Shown here piece after piece: positions 17,513-26,813 of a DNA stretch of 64,000 bases. Within the stretch, counting starts at the first letter, position 1. Each line of letters opens with the position of its first letter. The notes under the pieces were generated by a model. That model was not told the origin of the DNA, made no database searches, and saw only the letters and a program-made list of their open reading frames with translations. A program made the translations under genes and the position numbers. This DNA is from Roseicyclus mahoneyensis (lineage in GTDB: Bacteria; Pseudomonadota; Alphaproteobacteria; Rhodobacterales; Rhodobacteraceae). The stretch lies in contig NZ_QGGW01000006.1 of the NCBI RefSeq assembly GCF_003148775.1, forward strand, positions 62,001 to 126,000. Reading direction: 5' to 3'.

Positions 17513-18246
17513 CCCGTACCCTGTTTCGCCTGTCCCTGATCCTCGCCCTATGCGGCGCGGCAGCATGCGGCCGGCTGGCCGATGTGGGTCGCGCGCCCGA
17601 CTTCCAGTCGCCAGTGAACGGCAATGAGGTCTTTGCCATGAATTCCACACCCCTGCCCGCCGAACGGGTCATTGCCGCCCGGCACGAACAGGCCTCGCTT
17701 TGGCGCGGCGACCGGCAATCGCTGCTGGGGGATCGCCGCGCCGGTCGCAGGGGCGACATCTTGACCGTCGTGATCGAGATCGACGACAGCGCCTCCATCT
17801 CCAACGCGACCGAACGCGGGCGCAGCGGCTCGGAAAGCATGTCCTTGCCGCAGCTCCTGGGCCTGCCGCAACGCATAGACGAACGGCTGCCCGACGGGGC
17901 GAGCATGGCGAATGCGGTCGGCACCAACAGCTCCAGCCAATCTGCGGGGTCTGGGTCGGTGCGCCGCAACGAGGAATTGACCCTGCGCATCGCCGCAACC
18001 GTCACCGAAGTGATGGGCAACGGCAGCCTGCGGATCGAAGGAACGCAGGAGGTGCGGGTGAATTTCGAGATCCGCGAGTTGCTGGTGACGGGCTATGTCC
18101 GGCCCGATGACATCTCGCGCCAGAACGAGATCACCTATGACCGCATCGCGGGCGCGCGCATCTCCTACGGCGGGCGCGGCCAGATCAGCGACATGCAGCA
18201 GCCGCGCTATGGCCAGCAGATCGCCGACATCATTCTACCGTTCTGA
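17509..18246 (+). CDS. flgH: Flagellar L-ring lipoprotein FlgH
   Basis: 245 residues, outer-membrane L-ring subunit. The N-terminus MTRTLFRLSLILALCGAAAC has a lipoprotein-like signal ending in AAAC. Family blocks are LLGDRRAGRRGDILTVVIEI, ELTLRIAATVTEVMGNGSL, RIEGTQEVRVNFEIRELLV and the C-terminal RISYGGRGQISDMQQPRYGQ. P-ring gene flgI is in a different unit (32508-33614). Confidence 0.95.
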   Translation: MTRTLFRLSLILALCGAAACGRLADVGRAPDFQSPVNGNEVFAMNSTPLPAERVIAARHEQASLWRGDRQSLLGDRRAGRRGDILTVVIEIDDSASISNATERGRSGSESMSLPQLLGLPQRIDERLPDGASMANAVGTNSSSQSAGSGSVRRNEELTLRIAATVTEVMGNGSLRIEGTQEVRVNFEIRELLVTGYVRPDDISRQNEITYDRIAGARISYGGRGQISDMQQPRYGQQIADIILPF

Positions 18247-18254
18247 GGGTAGCC

Positions 18255-18776
18255 ATGCTGCGCCTGATCTTGCCGATCTTGCTGCTGCTCGTCGGGGTCG
18301 CCGGAGGCGTCGGGGCGGGGATGCTGATGGCGCCCTCCGACGCCGGAGGCGCGCCTGCGGCGGAAACCACCGAAGGTGACGCGGCGGCCTCCGAAAACCC
18401 TGCACAGATCGCCACGCCCAGCCCCGGCGAAAGTGTCGCCAGCGCCACGGGGCTGACGGAATATGTGCGCCTGAACAACCAGTTTGTCGTGCCCATTGTC
18501 CGGAACGGGGCAGTGCGGTCGCTGGTCGTCATGTCACTGTCGATCGAGGTGGATGCAGGCACCAACAGCGCGGTGTTCGACCGTGAACCCCGGCTGCGCG
18601 ATTCTTTCCTGCAGGTGATGTTCGCCCATGCCAATGCCGGCGGGTTCGACGGCAGCTTCACGCAAGCCCAAGCAATGGGGCCTTTGCGCGAAGCCCTGCG
18701 CGAGGCCGCGCGCCGCACCCTCGGGCCGTCGATGCGCGACGTTTTGATCGTCGACATCACCCGTCAGGATGCCTGA
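18255..18776 (+). CDS. FliL-family basal-body protein, copy 1
   Basis: 173-residue bitopic membrane protein: hydrophobic segment at about 3-29, an Ala/Glu-rich linker, then a periplasmic FliL-like domain (YVRLNNQFVVPIVRNGAVRS, LVVMSLSIEVDAG). FliL proteins associate with the stator around the MS ring. Last gene of the flgB unit, eight bases after flgH. A second, more canonical FliL is encoded at 27955-28452. The linker and the domain differ enough that this is a diverged paralogue rather than a recent duplicate; the family call is probable. Confidence 0.72.
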   Translation: MLRLILPILLLLVGVAGGVGAGMLMAPSDAGGAPAAETTEGDAAASENPAQIATPSPGESVASATGLTEYVRLNNQFVVPIVRNGAVRSLVVMSLSIEVDAGTNSAVFDREPRLRDSFLQVMFAHANAGGFDGSFTQAQAMGPLREALREAARRTLGPSMRDVLIVDITRQDA

Positions 18777-18791
18777 CACGGCATAGCGCCA

Positions 18792-19142
18792 CTAGCGGTG
18801 CGTCCTTCGCTGCGCCAGCAGGCGGTCCAGCGCCAGTTTGCGCCCATAGGCGGGGCGAGCAGCCTCTTTCGCAAGCTCGAGATCGGCCTGCAGACGCGCC
18901 AGATCGGACATCGCGGCGATGTGGCGATGACGCATCCGTTCGGATTGCCGCGCCATCAGGGCGGCTTGCAGCGGATCGGCGGCATCGGTGGCGAGCGTCG
19001 CCCGGGTCTGCGCCAACGCGCCGGCCTTGGCGCGCGCGGCGGCCAGACGCGCCTGTGCTACGGCGACCGGTGCCAGCGCACGGTCGGCCACCAGCCCGGC
19101 CAAAGCGGCAAGCGCCGCCATCTTGTCGAATGCGCGCGTCAT
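18792..19142 (-). CDS. Coiled-coil protein next to flhB, possible FliJ counterpart
   Basis: 116 residues with no signal or membrane segment. Nearly all of it is predicted helix rich in Ala, Arg, Leu and Gln (RLAAARAKAGALAQTRATLA, LARLQADLELAKEAARPA), a two-helix coiled-coil layout like that of FliJ, the export-apparatus stalk that works with FliI. No fliJ gene accompanies fliI in this window. It overlaps flhB by four bases, which ties it to the export apparatus. The FliJ idea is inference from shape and context; I do not recognise the family by sequence. Confidence 0.55.
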   Translation of the reverse strand: MTRAFDKMAALAALAGLVADRALAPVAVAQARLAAARAKAGALAQTRATLATDAADPLQAALMARQSERMRHRHIAAMSDLARLQADLELAKEAARPAYGRKLALDRLLAQRRTHR

Positions 19143-20227
19143 CGGCGGGCGCTCCTTGCCTTGACGCGCATCAGATCGGCAAATCGGATTGCCGCGGCCA
19201 CCGCGCGGAAATGATCGGGGCGGATCGCCGCACCGATCTCGACCATCGCGTGCAGGCTTCGCGCCGTGGGCGGATCGGAAAAGACCGGAACCCCGGCCTC
19301 GGCCGCGATCTCGCGGATGCGGCGGGCGGTTTCATCCACCCCCTTGGCGACACAGACCGGGACGCCGCCCCCTGCCCTGTCCCACCGCAGCGCCACCGCG
19401 AAATGGGTCGGGTTCACCACGACGACATCGGCCTTGGGCACATCGGCCAGCATCTGGTTCATCGCGATGGCCTGCGCCCTGCCGCGGCGCTGCTGCTTCA
19501 TGTGGGGATCGCCTTCAGAGGATTTGGTCTCATCCATCAGTTCCTGCCGGCTCATGCGGTTCTTGCGCTGGTGCTGAGCCCCTTCCCACAGCCGATCGAC
19601 AGCACCAATGGCCAGCGCAAGCACGGTGATCACGGCGAGGAACTCAAGGGTCATCCGCCCCAGCGCAAGCAGGATCTGCCCCGGATCGGCGTAGAGCGTG
19701 GACAGGATCGGATCGGCCCGCGCGATCAGGTAGACCGCCAGCAAGACCGAGACGAGCGCCAGTTTGACCGAAGATTTCGCGAACTGGAACAAACCCTCGG
19801 GTCCGAATTTCTGCACGGCGTTCGACATAGGCGAAATGCGCGAGAGCTTCGGCGCAAGGTTCGAGGGCGTGAACAAGACAGCGCGCTGCGCGAGCAAGAT
19901 CGCGATCAGCAAAACCGCAGGCACAAGAACTGCGGCCGCCGTCGCGGTGACCGGCGTCATCATCAGACCAGCCGCAAGCGCCGGTCCGCCAAAAGCCAGA
20001 AGCTCGGGCGCGATGCGGTCGGCCTGACCCAGAAGCACCTGCATCAAGCGCCCGAGACCATCGGCAGCCCAAGGCGCCAGCAGACCCGCCGAGGCGAGAA
20101 ACCCGCCATAGATGACCGCCGTGTTGAGATCGGTCGACCGGACGATCTGCCCCTTGCGCCGCGCCTCCTCAAGCTTGTGGGGCGTCGCGTCATAGGGCTT
20201 GTCCGAGGGGGATTGATCCTCGGACAT
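19139..20227 (-). CDS. flhB: Flagellar export switch protein FlhB
   Basis: 362 residues starting MSEDQSPSDKPYDATPHKLE at 20227 (the frame is open upstream inside fliR). FlhB switches export from rod/hook to filament substrates by cutting itself at NPTH; this site is intact at residues 272-275 (VVNPTHFAVAL). Four membrane segments lie between about 30 and 215. Other family segments are EEARRKGQIVRSTDLN and MSRQELMDETKSSEGDPHMK. Overlaps fliR upstream and the coiled-coil gene downstream. Confidence 0.96.
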   Translation of the reverse strand: MSEDQSPSDKPYDATPHKLEEARRKGQIVRSTDLNTAVIYGGFLASAGLLAPWAADGLGRLMQVLLGQADRIAPELLAFGGPALAAGLMMTPVTATAAAVLVPAVLLIAILLAQRAVLFTPSNLAPKLSRISPMSNAVQKFGPEGLFQFAKSSVKLALVSVLLAVYLIARADPILSTLYADPGQILLALGRMTLEFLAVITVLALAIGAVDRLWEGAQHQRKNRMSRQELMDETKSSEGDPHMKQQRRGRAQAIAMNQMLADVPKADVVVVNPTHFAVALRWDRAGGGVPVCVAKGVDETARRIREIAAEAGVPVFSDPPTARSLHAMVEIGAAIRPDHFRAVAAAIRFADLMRVKARSARR

Positions 20228-21000
20228 CAGGGCGGACCAAGGGGATAGGCCAGCGCGGCGCGGAACGCCTCGAACCAGACTGGCAGAAGGAAGGGCGTCG
20301 TGATCAGCATCAAGAACAGACCGCCCCAAGTGATCGCAGGCGCGCCCACGAAGGCCACCATGAGCTGCGGCATGGCCTTGTTGATCACGCCGAGCGCCAC
20401 ATTGTAGAGTACCGAGGCGAGCAAGAAGGGCGCGGCGAGCGACAAGGCCAGACCGAAACTTGCGGCGACCCGATCCGTGCCCCAGCCGCCAAGATCATGC
20501 GGACGTGGCAAGGTGCCGATGGGCAAGATCGCGTAAGACCGCAAGAAGGCCTCGGCCAGATGCACATGCAGGCCCGCCATCACGGCCAGCGTCATCCCCG
20601 CCAGCATCCACAACGCCCCCATCGCCGGTTGCGGATCGGGTGATGCGCCGCCCATGATCTGCGACAGCGACGTGGCCTGCGCCGCGATGCTGCCCGCGAT
20701 CTGCAGCGCATGGACCGTCAGACGCAGCGCCAGACCGAGGATCAGCCCCGCCACGGCTTCGGTCAGAAAGAACGCCAGCGGCGGCATGGCGTCGGGCATG
20801 GGCGGCAGGTCGGGCAAGATGGCCGGGGTGACGATGGTTGCGAAGGCCAGCGCCGCGCACAGCCGGACACGGACCGGGATCATCGCCTCGCCCAGACCGG
20901 GCAGGACAAGGAAACAGGCCCCGATCCGAAGGAAAACGGCCATGCTGGCGGCCAGCCAGAGCTGCGCGGCATCCGCAAGGCTTGCCAGCGCGGCCATCAT
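20227..21000 (-). CDS. fliR: Flagellar export gate protein FliR
   Basis: 257 residues, six or so hydrophobic segments, part of the FliPQR export gate. Typical features are MAVFLRIGACFLVLPGLGEA near the N-terminus, the LILGLALRLTVHALQIAG segment and the C-terminal VALGVINKAMPQLMVAFVGA. Overlaps flhA upstream by four bases and flhB downstream by one. Confidence 0.95.
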   Translation of the reverse strand: MMAALASLADAAQLWLAASMAVFLRIGACFLVLPGLGEAMIPVRVRLCAALAFATIVTPAILPDLPPMPDAMPPLAFFLTEAVAGLILGLALRLTVHALQIAGSIAAQATSLSQIMGGASPDPQPAMGALWMLAGMTLAVMAGLHVHLAEAFLRSYAILPIGTLPRPHDLGGWGTDRVAASFGLALSLAAPFLLASVLYNVALGVINKAMPQLMVAFVGAPAITWGGLFLMLITTPFLLPVWFEAFRAALAYPLGPP

Positions 21001-23075
21001 GGCGCCGCCAGCCCGACGAGCGCGGGTCGCGCCTCGATCCCGATCTCTTCGAAGGAGAGGACGGGGTTGGGAATGCCCCGCGCATGCAAGACGGTGCGCA
21101 GGAACCGGCGCCGGAGGGCCGTCGTGACGATGCCGGCATAGGTGCCCTTTTCGCTGGCCGCCGCGACCTTGTCGGCCACCGAGCGGGCGAGCGCGTTGAA
21201 CTCGTCGGGCGGCAGGGCGATCTCGGGCAGGCCCGCGTCGCCGCCGATCTGGTGGCGCAGGAAGATCTCTTCCCAGTCACCCGACAGCTGGATCAGCGGC
21301 AGCGTTCCATCCGCGCGCTTCAGCTCGGCGATCAGCTGGAACCCGAGCCGCTGGCGCACATGTTCGCAGATGACCTCGGGCGGGGATTTGGTGCCGCGCA
21401 TCTCGGCAATCGCCTCGAGTATCAGGGGCAGGTTGCGGATCGACACCTGCTCCTCCAGCAGCAGGCGCAAGATCGTGTGCAGCAGGTCGAGCGGCACCTT
21501 GTCGGGCACCAGTTCATCCAGCAGCCGCCGGTTTTCGGCCCCGCGCGCGCTGTCGGACAGGGTGACAAAGGCATCGAGCTGGCGCTGCAACGTCTTGAGC
21601 GTCAGAAGACGCGCGAGATTGCGCTTGAGCACCTCCAGCAGATGGGTGGCCAGCACCTCGGACGGGGCGACAACGGTCAGGCCCTGAAGGCTCGCCTCCT
21701 CCCGCGTGTCGGGGGCGATCCAGCGGGCCGGGGCGCCATAGACCGGCTCTTTCACATCCTCGCCCGGTGGCAGGGCCTCGGGCCGGTCGCCCGCCAGCGC
21801 CAGAAGCCTGCCCGGTTGCAGCGAGGCGCGGGCATGTTCCACGCCCAGAAGGCGGATCGCATAGGTGCCCGCAGGCAGATCCGGGCGGTCGGTCAGCCGC
21901 ATCTCGGGCAAGATCATGCCAAAGCCCCGCGCGACGTGTTCGCGCATGGTGCGGATGCGCGCGTCGAGGCCGGTCGCCGGATCAAGCGCCAGAGACACCA
22001 GATCAGGGGCGAATTCCACGTGGATATCGTCAAGATCCAGCAGGTCGCCGATTTTCGCTTCCGCCGTTGCAGGCGATGGCGGAGGGGTTGCGGCGATATC
22101 CCCCTCGGCCTTGAGGGTCCTTTGGCGCAGGACCGCCGCAGCCGCCAGCGCCGCGGCTCCGATGATGAAAGGCACGAAGGGCAGCCCCGGCATCAGCGCG
22201 AACAGCGCCATCAGAACCGCCACAGTCGCCAGTGCCGCGGGGTGGCGGCCCAGCTGCGCCACGAGCGCCGTGTCGGTCGACCCGGTGGCCCCGCCCCGCG
22301 CCAGCAAGAGCGCCGAGGCGATGGCGATGATCACGGCCGGGATCTGGCTGACGAGGCCGTCGCCGATGGTCAGGATCGCATAGGTCTCGAAGGCAGCGGC
22401 AAGCGGCATGTCGTGCATCAAGGTGCCGACCATCAATCCGACCACAAGGTTCAGCAGCGTGATCAAAAGCCCGGCGATGGCATCGCCCTTGACGAATTTC
22501 GACGCGCCGTCGAGCGACCCGAAGAACGTGGTTTCGGCCTGTTCCCGTTCGCGCCGCGCCTTGGCTTCGGCATGATCGATGGCGCCCGCCGCCATGTCGC
22601 TGTCGATGGCCAACTGCTTGCCCGGCATCCCGTCCAGCGCGAACCGCGCGCCGACCTCGGCCATGCGGGCGGCACCCTTGTTGATGACGATGAAGTTCAC
22701 GATCAGCAGGACGCAGAAGATCACGAGACCCATGACCACGCTGCCGCCAATGACGAACATGGCAAAGCCCTCGATAACGCCGCCCGCCGCATCTGCGCCG
22801 GTATGGCCTTGCCCGATGATCAGCTTGGTCGAGGACACGTTGAGCGAGAGCCGCAGCATCAGCGAAGCCAGCAGGATCGTCGGAAAGGACGAGAAATCGA
22901 GCGGCCGCTCGATGAAGAGCGTGACGGTGAAGATCAGGATCGCAAGGCCAAAGGACGCGGCCAGCCCGATGTCGACGATGAAGCTGGGCACGGGCAGGAT
23001 CATCATGACGATGATCGCCATAAGCGCCAAGGCGAACAGGACCGTGGGCTGGAACAGGGCGCGCGGATTGATCAT
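20997..23075 (-). CDS. flhA: Flagellar export gate protein FlhA
   Basis: 692 residues, the usual size. The N-terminal half has about eight membrane segments and the highly conserved cytoplasmic loop with INFIVINKGAARMAEVGARF, here seen as NFIVINKGAARMAEVGARF, and ALDGMPGKQLAIDSDM. The C-terminal cytoplasmic domain that docks export chaperones follows (VISPSEVLATHLLEVL type segment, here VVAPSEVLATHLLEVL). It starts directly after the stop of the SltF-like gene. A long open frame on the opposite strand (20838-23186) is a codon-bias shadow. Confidence 0.97.
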   Translation of the reverse strand: MINPRALFQPTVLFALALMAIIVMMILPVPSFIVDIGLAASFGLAILIFTVTLFIERPLDFSSFPTILLASLMLRLSLNVSSTKLIIGQGHTGADAAGGVIEGFAMFVIGGSVVMGLVIFCVLLIVNFIVINKGAARMAEVGARFALDGMPGKQLAIDSDMAAGAIDHAEAKARREREQAETTFFGSLDGASKFVKGDAIAGLLITLLNLVVGLMVGTLMHDMPLAAAFETYAILTIGDGLVSQIPAVIIAIASALLLARGGATGSTDTALVAQLGRHPAALATVAVLMALFALMPGLPFVPFIIGAAALAAAAVLRQRTLKAEGDIAATPPPSPATAEAKIGDLLDLDDIHVEFAPDLVSLALDPATGLDARIRTMREHVARGFGMILPEMRLTDRPDLPAGTYAIRLLGVEHARASLQPGRLLALAGDRPEALPPGEDVKEPVYGAPARWIAPDTREEASLQGLTVVAPSEVLATHLLEVLKRNLARLLTLKTLQRQLDAFVTLSDSARGAENRRLLDELVPDKVPLDLLHTILRLLLEEQVSIRNLPLILEAIAEMRGTKSPPEVICEHVRQRLGFQLIAELKRADGTLPLIQLSGDWEEIFLRHQIGGDAGLPEIALPPDEFNALARSVADKVAAASEKGTYAGIVTTALRRRFLRTVLHARGIPNPVLSFEEIGIEARPALVGLAAP

Positions 23076-23783
23076 TCACAACCCCTCCCACAGTGGACGG
23101 GCGGGCGTTGTACGCACCGGGCTTGCGACCGCCATAGACCCGGCCCGGCCCGTCGCCAGAAGCGAGGGCCGGGCCATGAAGGATAGAGGCGACGGGCCGA
23201 TCGGTGCTTCCCGACCCGGCCGCACCATGTCGGTGTCGGTGGAAGGACCAAGCGCCGCGCTGATCTCGCGGTAGCGTGCAAGGTAGCGGGCCGCATGGTC
23301 GGGGTTGCGGGAATGAAAGGCACCGGCGGCCGCCGTCCAGTCGCCCAGTTCGGCATGCAGATCACGCAAGAAACGCGCGGCGTAGCGCGCATTTTCCACC
23401 GGGTCGAGCATCCGGGACGGATCCGCGAAGGCCGCGCCGTGCCAATGATAGTTGATCTGGAAACAGCCGATGTCGATGTTGCGTCTGCCCCCTGCAATGG
23501 CCTGCCGGGCCGCAGCAAGCGCTGATGCCTCGCTGTCATGCCAACGGCCGTCGCCGCCCATGTTCAAGGTCCAGGGCCAAGGCTCGATCGTATCGCCCTG
23601 CCCACGACCGGTCTCGACCCGGGTGAGACTGCGCAGGACGGACAGCGGCACGCCGATCTCGCGGGCGGCGCGGTCGGCCGCGGCATCGCACAGATGCGCC
23701 TGAGCCGCGGCCGGTTGGCCAAACGCCATGGTCAGACAAAAGACCGCGACCCGGCGCAACATGGTAAGGCCGGGATACCTCAT
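23076..23783 (-). CDS. SltF-like flagellar lytic transglycosylase
   Basis: 235 residues starting at 23783 (MRYPGLTMLRRVAVF), with a Sec signal peptide cut near QAHL. SLT (lysozyme-like) domain: the catalytic Glu is probably Glu57 in LTRVETGRG, followed by IDIGCFQINYHWHG, LDPVENARYAARFLRDLHAE and a tail rich in Pro and Arg. In Rhodobacter the separate enzyme SltF opens peptidoglycan for the rod, because FlgJ there lacks a muramidase domain; this gene fits that role. It overlaps the 713-aa gene by four bases and abuts flhA. Confidence 0.85.
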   Translation of the reverse strand: MRYPGLTMLRRVAVFCLTMAFGQPAAAQAHLCDAAADRAAREIGVPLSVLRSLTRVETGRGQGDTIEPWPWTLNMGGDGRWHDSEASALAAARQAIAGGRRNIDIGCFQINYHWHGAAFADPSRMLDPVENARYAARFLRDLHAELGDWTAAAGAFHSRNPDHAARYLARYREISAALGPSTDTDMVRPGREAPIGPSPLSFMARPSLLATGRAGSMAVASPVRTTPARPLWEGL

Positions 23784-25921
23784 GGGGCTTGCTCGACCGG
23801 GGTAGGATAAGGCAGGGCAAGCAGGCTGGTGACCTCTTGGCGGAGCGTGGCGCTGTCCGCGACGCGGGCCGCCAACGCGGGCAGGTCTGGCATCGGCGGC
23901 GGCGGGCCGTCGCGCGTGATCATGCGCCGGGCGATCTGGTGATGCGCGCCCGCAGCGATGTCGGCGACACGGGTCCAATCGCCGGTTTCCCATGCGAGGC
24001 GGAGCGCATCCTCGGCCGCAGGGGGTGGTGCGGGCCGCGCAGGCAGGATCAACAGACGCTGACCAGCGCGCAGCATCTCCGCCGCCTCGGGCAGACCGGC
24101 ATCGCGCAGATGGGCCATGGCCCCGACCCGCGCGCGCCCGGCCTCAGATCCGGTAGCCTGCCATGTCGGGCCATGGAGCCGTGCAAGGACAAAGAGGGCT
24201 GCGGTATCGCCCGCCGCCAACCGGTCCGCGACCAGCGCGGTCATGGCGTCATCAAGGGCCTGCTGCGGCAGGTCGTGATCTTGGGACAACAGCGTCAGGA
24301 CGTGGTCGAGCCCGTCCGTTTCCGCATGGGCCAGCAACAGTTCGCGCCAGAGCACCGCGGTCGTGGGGCCGGTTCCGTTTTCCCGCAACAGCGCCTCACC
24401 CGCGACCAGCCAGACGGCCGGCGGGGTCACGCCGGTCTCGCGGTTGAAGGCCAGCGCCTGCGCCATGGCCCCTACCGGATCCCCGCCGTCGTCGCGCACC
24501 GCCAGCGCCATGGCACCGGGCAAGGCCGGATCATCGGCGCGCACAATCCCGAGGTCGCGGTCCAGCCGGAGCATCACGGCCTCCGGCACCCTGCCACCGC
24601 GCAAGAGCATGTCGCGCAGATTTCGCGCGGCCTGCCCCTCGCCATCGGCGTCCAGGCGGCGGGCCATGCGAGGCGCGATCTGGTCGCGCAGACCGGTTGG
24701 AAGGGCTGCAGTCGCGCGTTGCAGACGACCGGCGAGGTCTGCCGTCATCTGGTGATCCTCGAGACCGCCATCGAGATAGCGCCAGAGCAATTCCTCGTCG
24801 CTGCAGATTACCGGATCGGGCTCGGCCGGAAACCGCGCGCCATCGGCATCGTCGACCAGCGCCGCGATGACCGCGAGCTGGGCAGGGGCATCGTCGATCT
24901 GCGCCAGCCAATAGGCCGCCTCGGCGCCGAAGCCGTAGAACAGGTAATGCCGCGCAAGGGCGATCACCGCATCGCGCTGCAACTGGTCGCGGTCATCGTA
25001 AAGCGCCAGACGCAAGGCGCCGAGGCCGCGATCCACACCGGCGGTGTCGGACCAGTCCGGCATCGACAGGGCAGCGCCCGTGCAGGTGAGGTTGTTGCGC
25101 TGGGGGCCTTGGAGGGCACCGCCTGTCTGCGCCATATCGAACGCCGTCTGCGCCCGCAGCGGAACGCCCGGGCGAGGCTCTTGCGCGGGGGGCGGCATGT
25201 CGGGTGCCGTCTCTGCGGGGGCCGGGGCTGGAGCGGCGGACGCGTCGATCGCCGCAGTCAACACGGGATCGGCATCGGTCAACGGCCGACCCGGTGCCGC
25301 CTCCAGCAGGCCGGAGGCGGCGGCGCGCGCGAGTTGTTCGGACATGATGCGCGCGGCCTCGGCCATGTCGATGGCGGGGGGCGCTGTCGGCTCGGGGGCG
25401 AGCGGCAACGGCGGTGAAAAGGTCGGTCTTGCCGGATGTGCGGCCATCAGGCTGGTCAGGTCGGGCAGGCGTTCCGCCGCTGCTTGCCGCTGGACCGCGT
25501 CAAGCGCCCGTGGATCGGGGTCGGACTCGGCCTCCGGCGCGGGATCGGCGGACCGCGCCGGAGAGGCGGCGATGTCGAGCACGAGATAGCGGTTCTGGTA
25601 ACGACTGGCGCTGATGTCGCAGTCGCAGGCCAGAGACAGCACCAGCCCCTCCTCGGCGGTCAACGCCGACAGTCTGTCACGAGGGATCAGATCGAAGACC
25701 CGTCCGATGGCAAACCCTGCGACAGGCGGGTCCAGCGTCAACAGCCGCGTCTCGCCGGTGCCGGTCAGCGACCAGTCACGGTCGGCGCCGATATCCAGCA
25801 CGAGGCGGGTGAAACCGTCATGCTCGCCCGATTGCACGGCGATCGTCTGCGCCAGCGCGACCGGGGCGTTCAGCGTCAACACGGACAAGGCAAAGGCCAA
25901 CGCGCGCAAAAATGGCATCAT
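23780..25921 (-). CDS. Large periplasmic protein downstream of motA, unknown function
   Basis: 713 residues with a Sec signal peptide (MMPFLRALAFALSVLTLNAP, cut after ALA). Residues about 25-125 look like an AMIN-type beta domain (HDGFTRLVLDIGADRDWSL, YLVLDIAA). A Pro/Ala-rich linker follows (about 130-270), then some 440 residues of Ala/Leu/Asp-rich helix that read like a repeat solenoid. There are single cysteines in LACDCD, LTCTGA and VICSDEE. It overlaps motA by four bases and the transglycosylase by four. A periplasmic protein encoded with motA and a MotE-like gene could be a counterpart of rhizobial MotC; that is inference. Confidence 0.6.
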   Translation of the reverse strand: MMPFLRALAFALSVLTLNAPVALAQTIAVQSGEHDGFTRLVLDIGADRDWSLTGTGETRLLTLDPPVAGFAIGRVFDLIPRDRLSALTAEEGLVLSLACDCDISASRYQNRYLVLDIAASPARSADPAPEAESDPDPRALDAVQRQAAAERLPDLTSLMAAHPARPTFSPPLPLAPEPTAPPAIDMAEAARIMSEQLARAAASGLLEAAPGRPLTDADPVLTAAIDASAAPAPAPAETAPDMPPPAQEPRPGVPLRAQTAFDMAQTGGALQGPQRNNLTCTGAALSMPDWSDTAGVDRGLGALRLALYDDRDQLQRDAVIALARHYLFYGFGAEAAYWLAQIDDAPAQLAVIAALVDDADGARFPAEPDPVICSDEELLWRYLDGGLEDHQMTADLAGRLQRATAALPTGLRDQIAPRMARRLDADGEGQAARNLRDMLLRGGRVPEAVMLRLDRDLGIVRADDPALPGAMALAVRDDGGDPVGAMAQALAFNRETGVTPPAVWLVAGEALLRENGTGPTTAVLWRELLLAHAETDGLDHVLTLLSQDHDLPQQALDDAMTALVADRLAAGDTAALFVLARLHGPTWQATGSEAGRARVGAMAHLRDAGLPEAAEMLRAGQRLLILPARPAPPPAAEDALRLAWETGDWTRVADIAAGAHHQIARRMITRDGPPPPMPDLPALAARVADSATLRQEVTSLLALPYPTPVEQAP

Positions 25922-26790
25922 GCGGCGACCGGTGTCTTGAGCCCACGCAACGCCTCTTCGAGGTCGGTGAAGCCGGGGCGGACATGGCCGGGGGTGTTCT
26001 GGCGCCCGACCTCGATGCAGATGTTGGTGGCATGGTTGTGCAGGTTGGCCACCAGCACCTCGCGGATCAGCATGTAGAACTGATGATCCTCCTCGACCGC
26101 GGCCTTGACCTTGGACGCGAAGGGGCCGACGAACCCATAGGCGAGAAACACGCCCAGAAAGGTGCCAACCAGCGCGCCACCGATCAACCCACCCAGGATC
26201 TCGGGCGGTTGATCGATCGAGGCCATGGTCTTGATCACCCCCAGAACGGCGGCGACGATGCCCAGAGCGGGCAGGCCGTCGGCAACCGTCTGCAGCGCAT
26301 GCGAAGAATGCAGCGCATGGTGCAAGCGCCCTTCGATCCGCTTGTCGAGCACCTCTTCGACCTGATGGGGATCGTCGTAGTTCATCGAGGCCGACCGCAA
26401 GGTGTCGCAGATCAGTTCCACGGCATCCTTGTTGGACTGGATCTTGGGGTAGCGGCCAAAGATCTCGGACCCGGCGGGGTTCTCGATATGCTCCTCTACC
26501 GCGACGGCGTTCTGACGGGCGAGCCGGATCAGTTCATACAGAAGACACAGAAGGTCACGGTAGTCCGCGGCGGACCAGTGCGGACCCTTGAACACCTTTT
26601 TGATGTCCTTGATCGTGTGCTTGATCGTGCCGCCGTCATTGGCGATCAGGAAGGCCCCGGCAGCCGCGCCGAGGATCATCGTCATCTCGTAGGGCAGGGA
26701 TTTCAGGATGATCCCCATCTTGCCGCCCGCAGCCAGATAGCCGCCGAAGACCATGGCAAAGACGACGACGATTCCGATCATGCCGATCAT
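25918..26790 (-). CDS. motA: Flagellar motor stator protein MotA
   Basis: 290 residues, usual length. Start at ATG 26790 (MIGMIGIVVVFAMVFGGYLA), with AGGAG nine bases upstream; a TTG two codons earlier is too close to it. MotA is the membrane-embedded stator part that forms the ion channel with MotB. Visible are four membrane segments, the cytoplasmic stretch with charged residues (about 60-150), and the conserved LPALGIVAAVLGVIKTM and GGLIGGALVGTFLGVFLAYG segments. Its partner motB lies about 11 kb away (37514-38347). Confidence 0.96.
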   Translation of the reverse strand: MIGMIGIVVVFAMVFGGYLAAGGKMGIILKSLPYEMTMILGAAAGAFLIANDGGTIKHTIKDIKKVFKGPHWSAADYRDLLCLLYELIRLARQNAVAVEEHIENPAGSEIFGRYPKIQSNKDAVELICDTLRSASMNYDDPHQVEEVLDKRIEGRLHHALHSSHALQTVADGLPALGIVAAVLGVIKTMASIDQPPEILGGLIGGALVGTFLGVFLAYGFVGPFASKVKAAVEEDHQFYMLIREVLVANLHNHATNICIEVGRQNTPGHVRPGFTDLEEALRGLKTPVAA

Positions 26791-26813
26791 GTGCAAGATT
26801 CTCCTGCTGTGCG

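Noticed and set aside
20838-23186. Long open frame on the plus strand (782 codons)
   Set aside because: Antisense shadow of flhA produced by GC-rich codon bias; composition rich in Arg, Gln, His and no domain.
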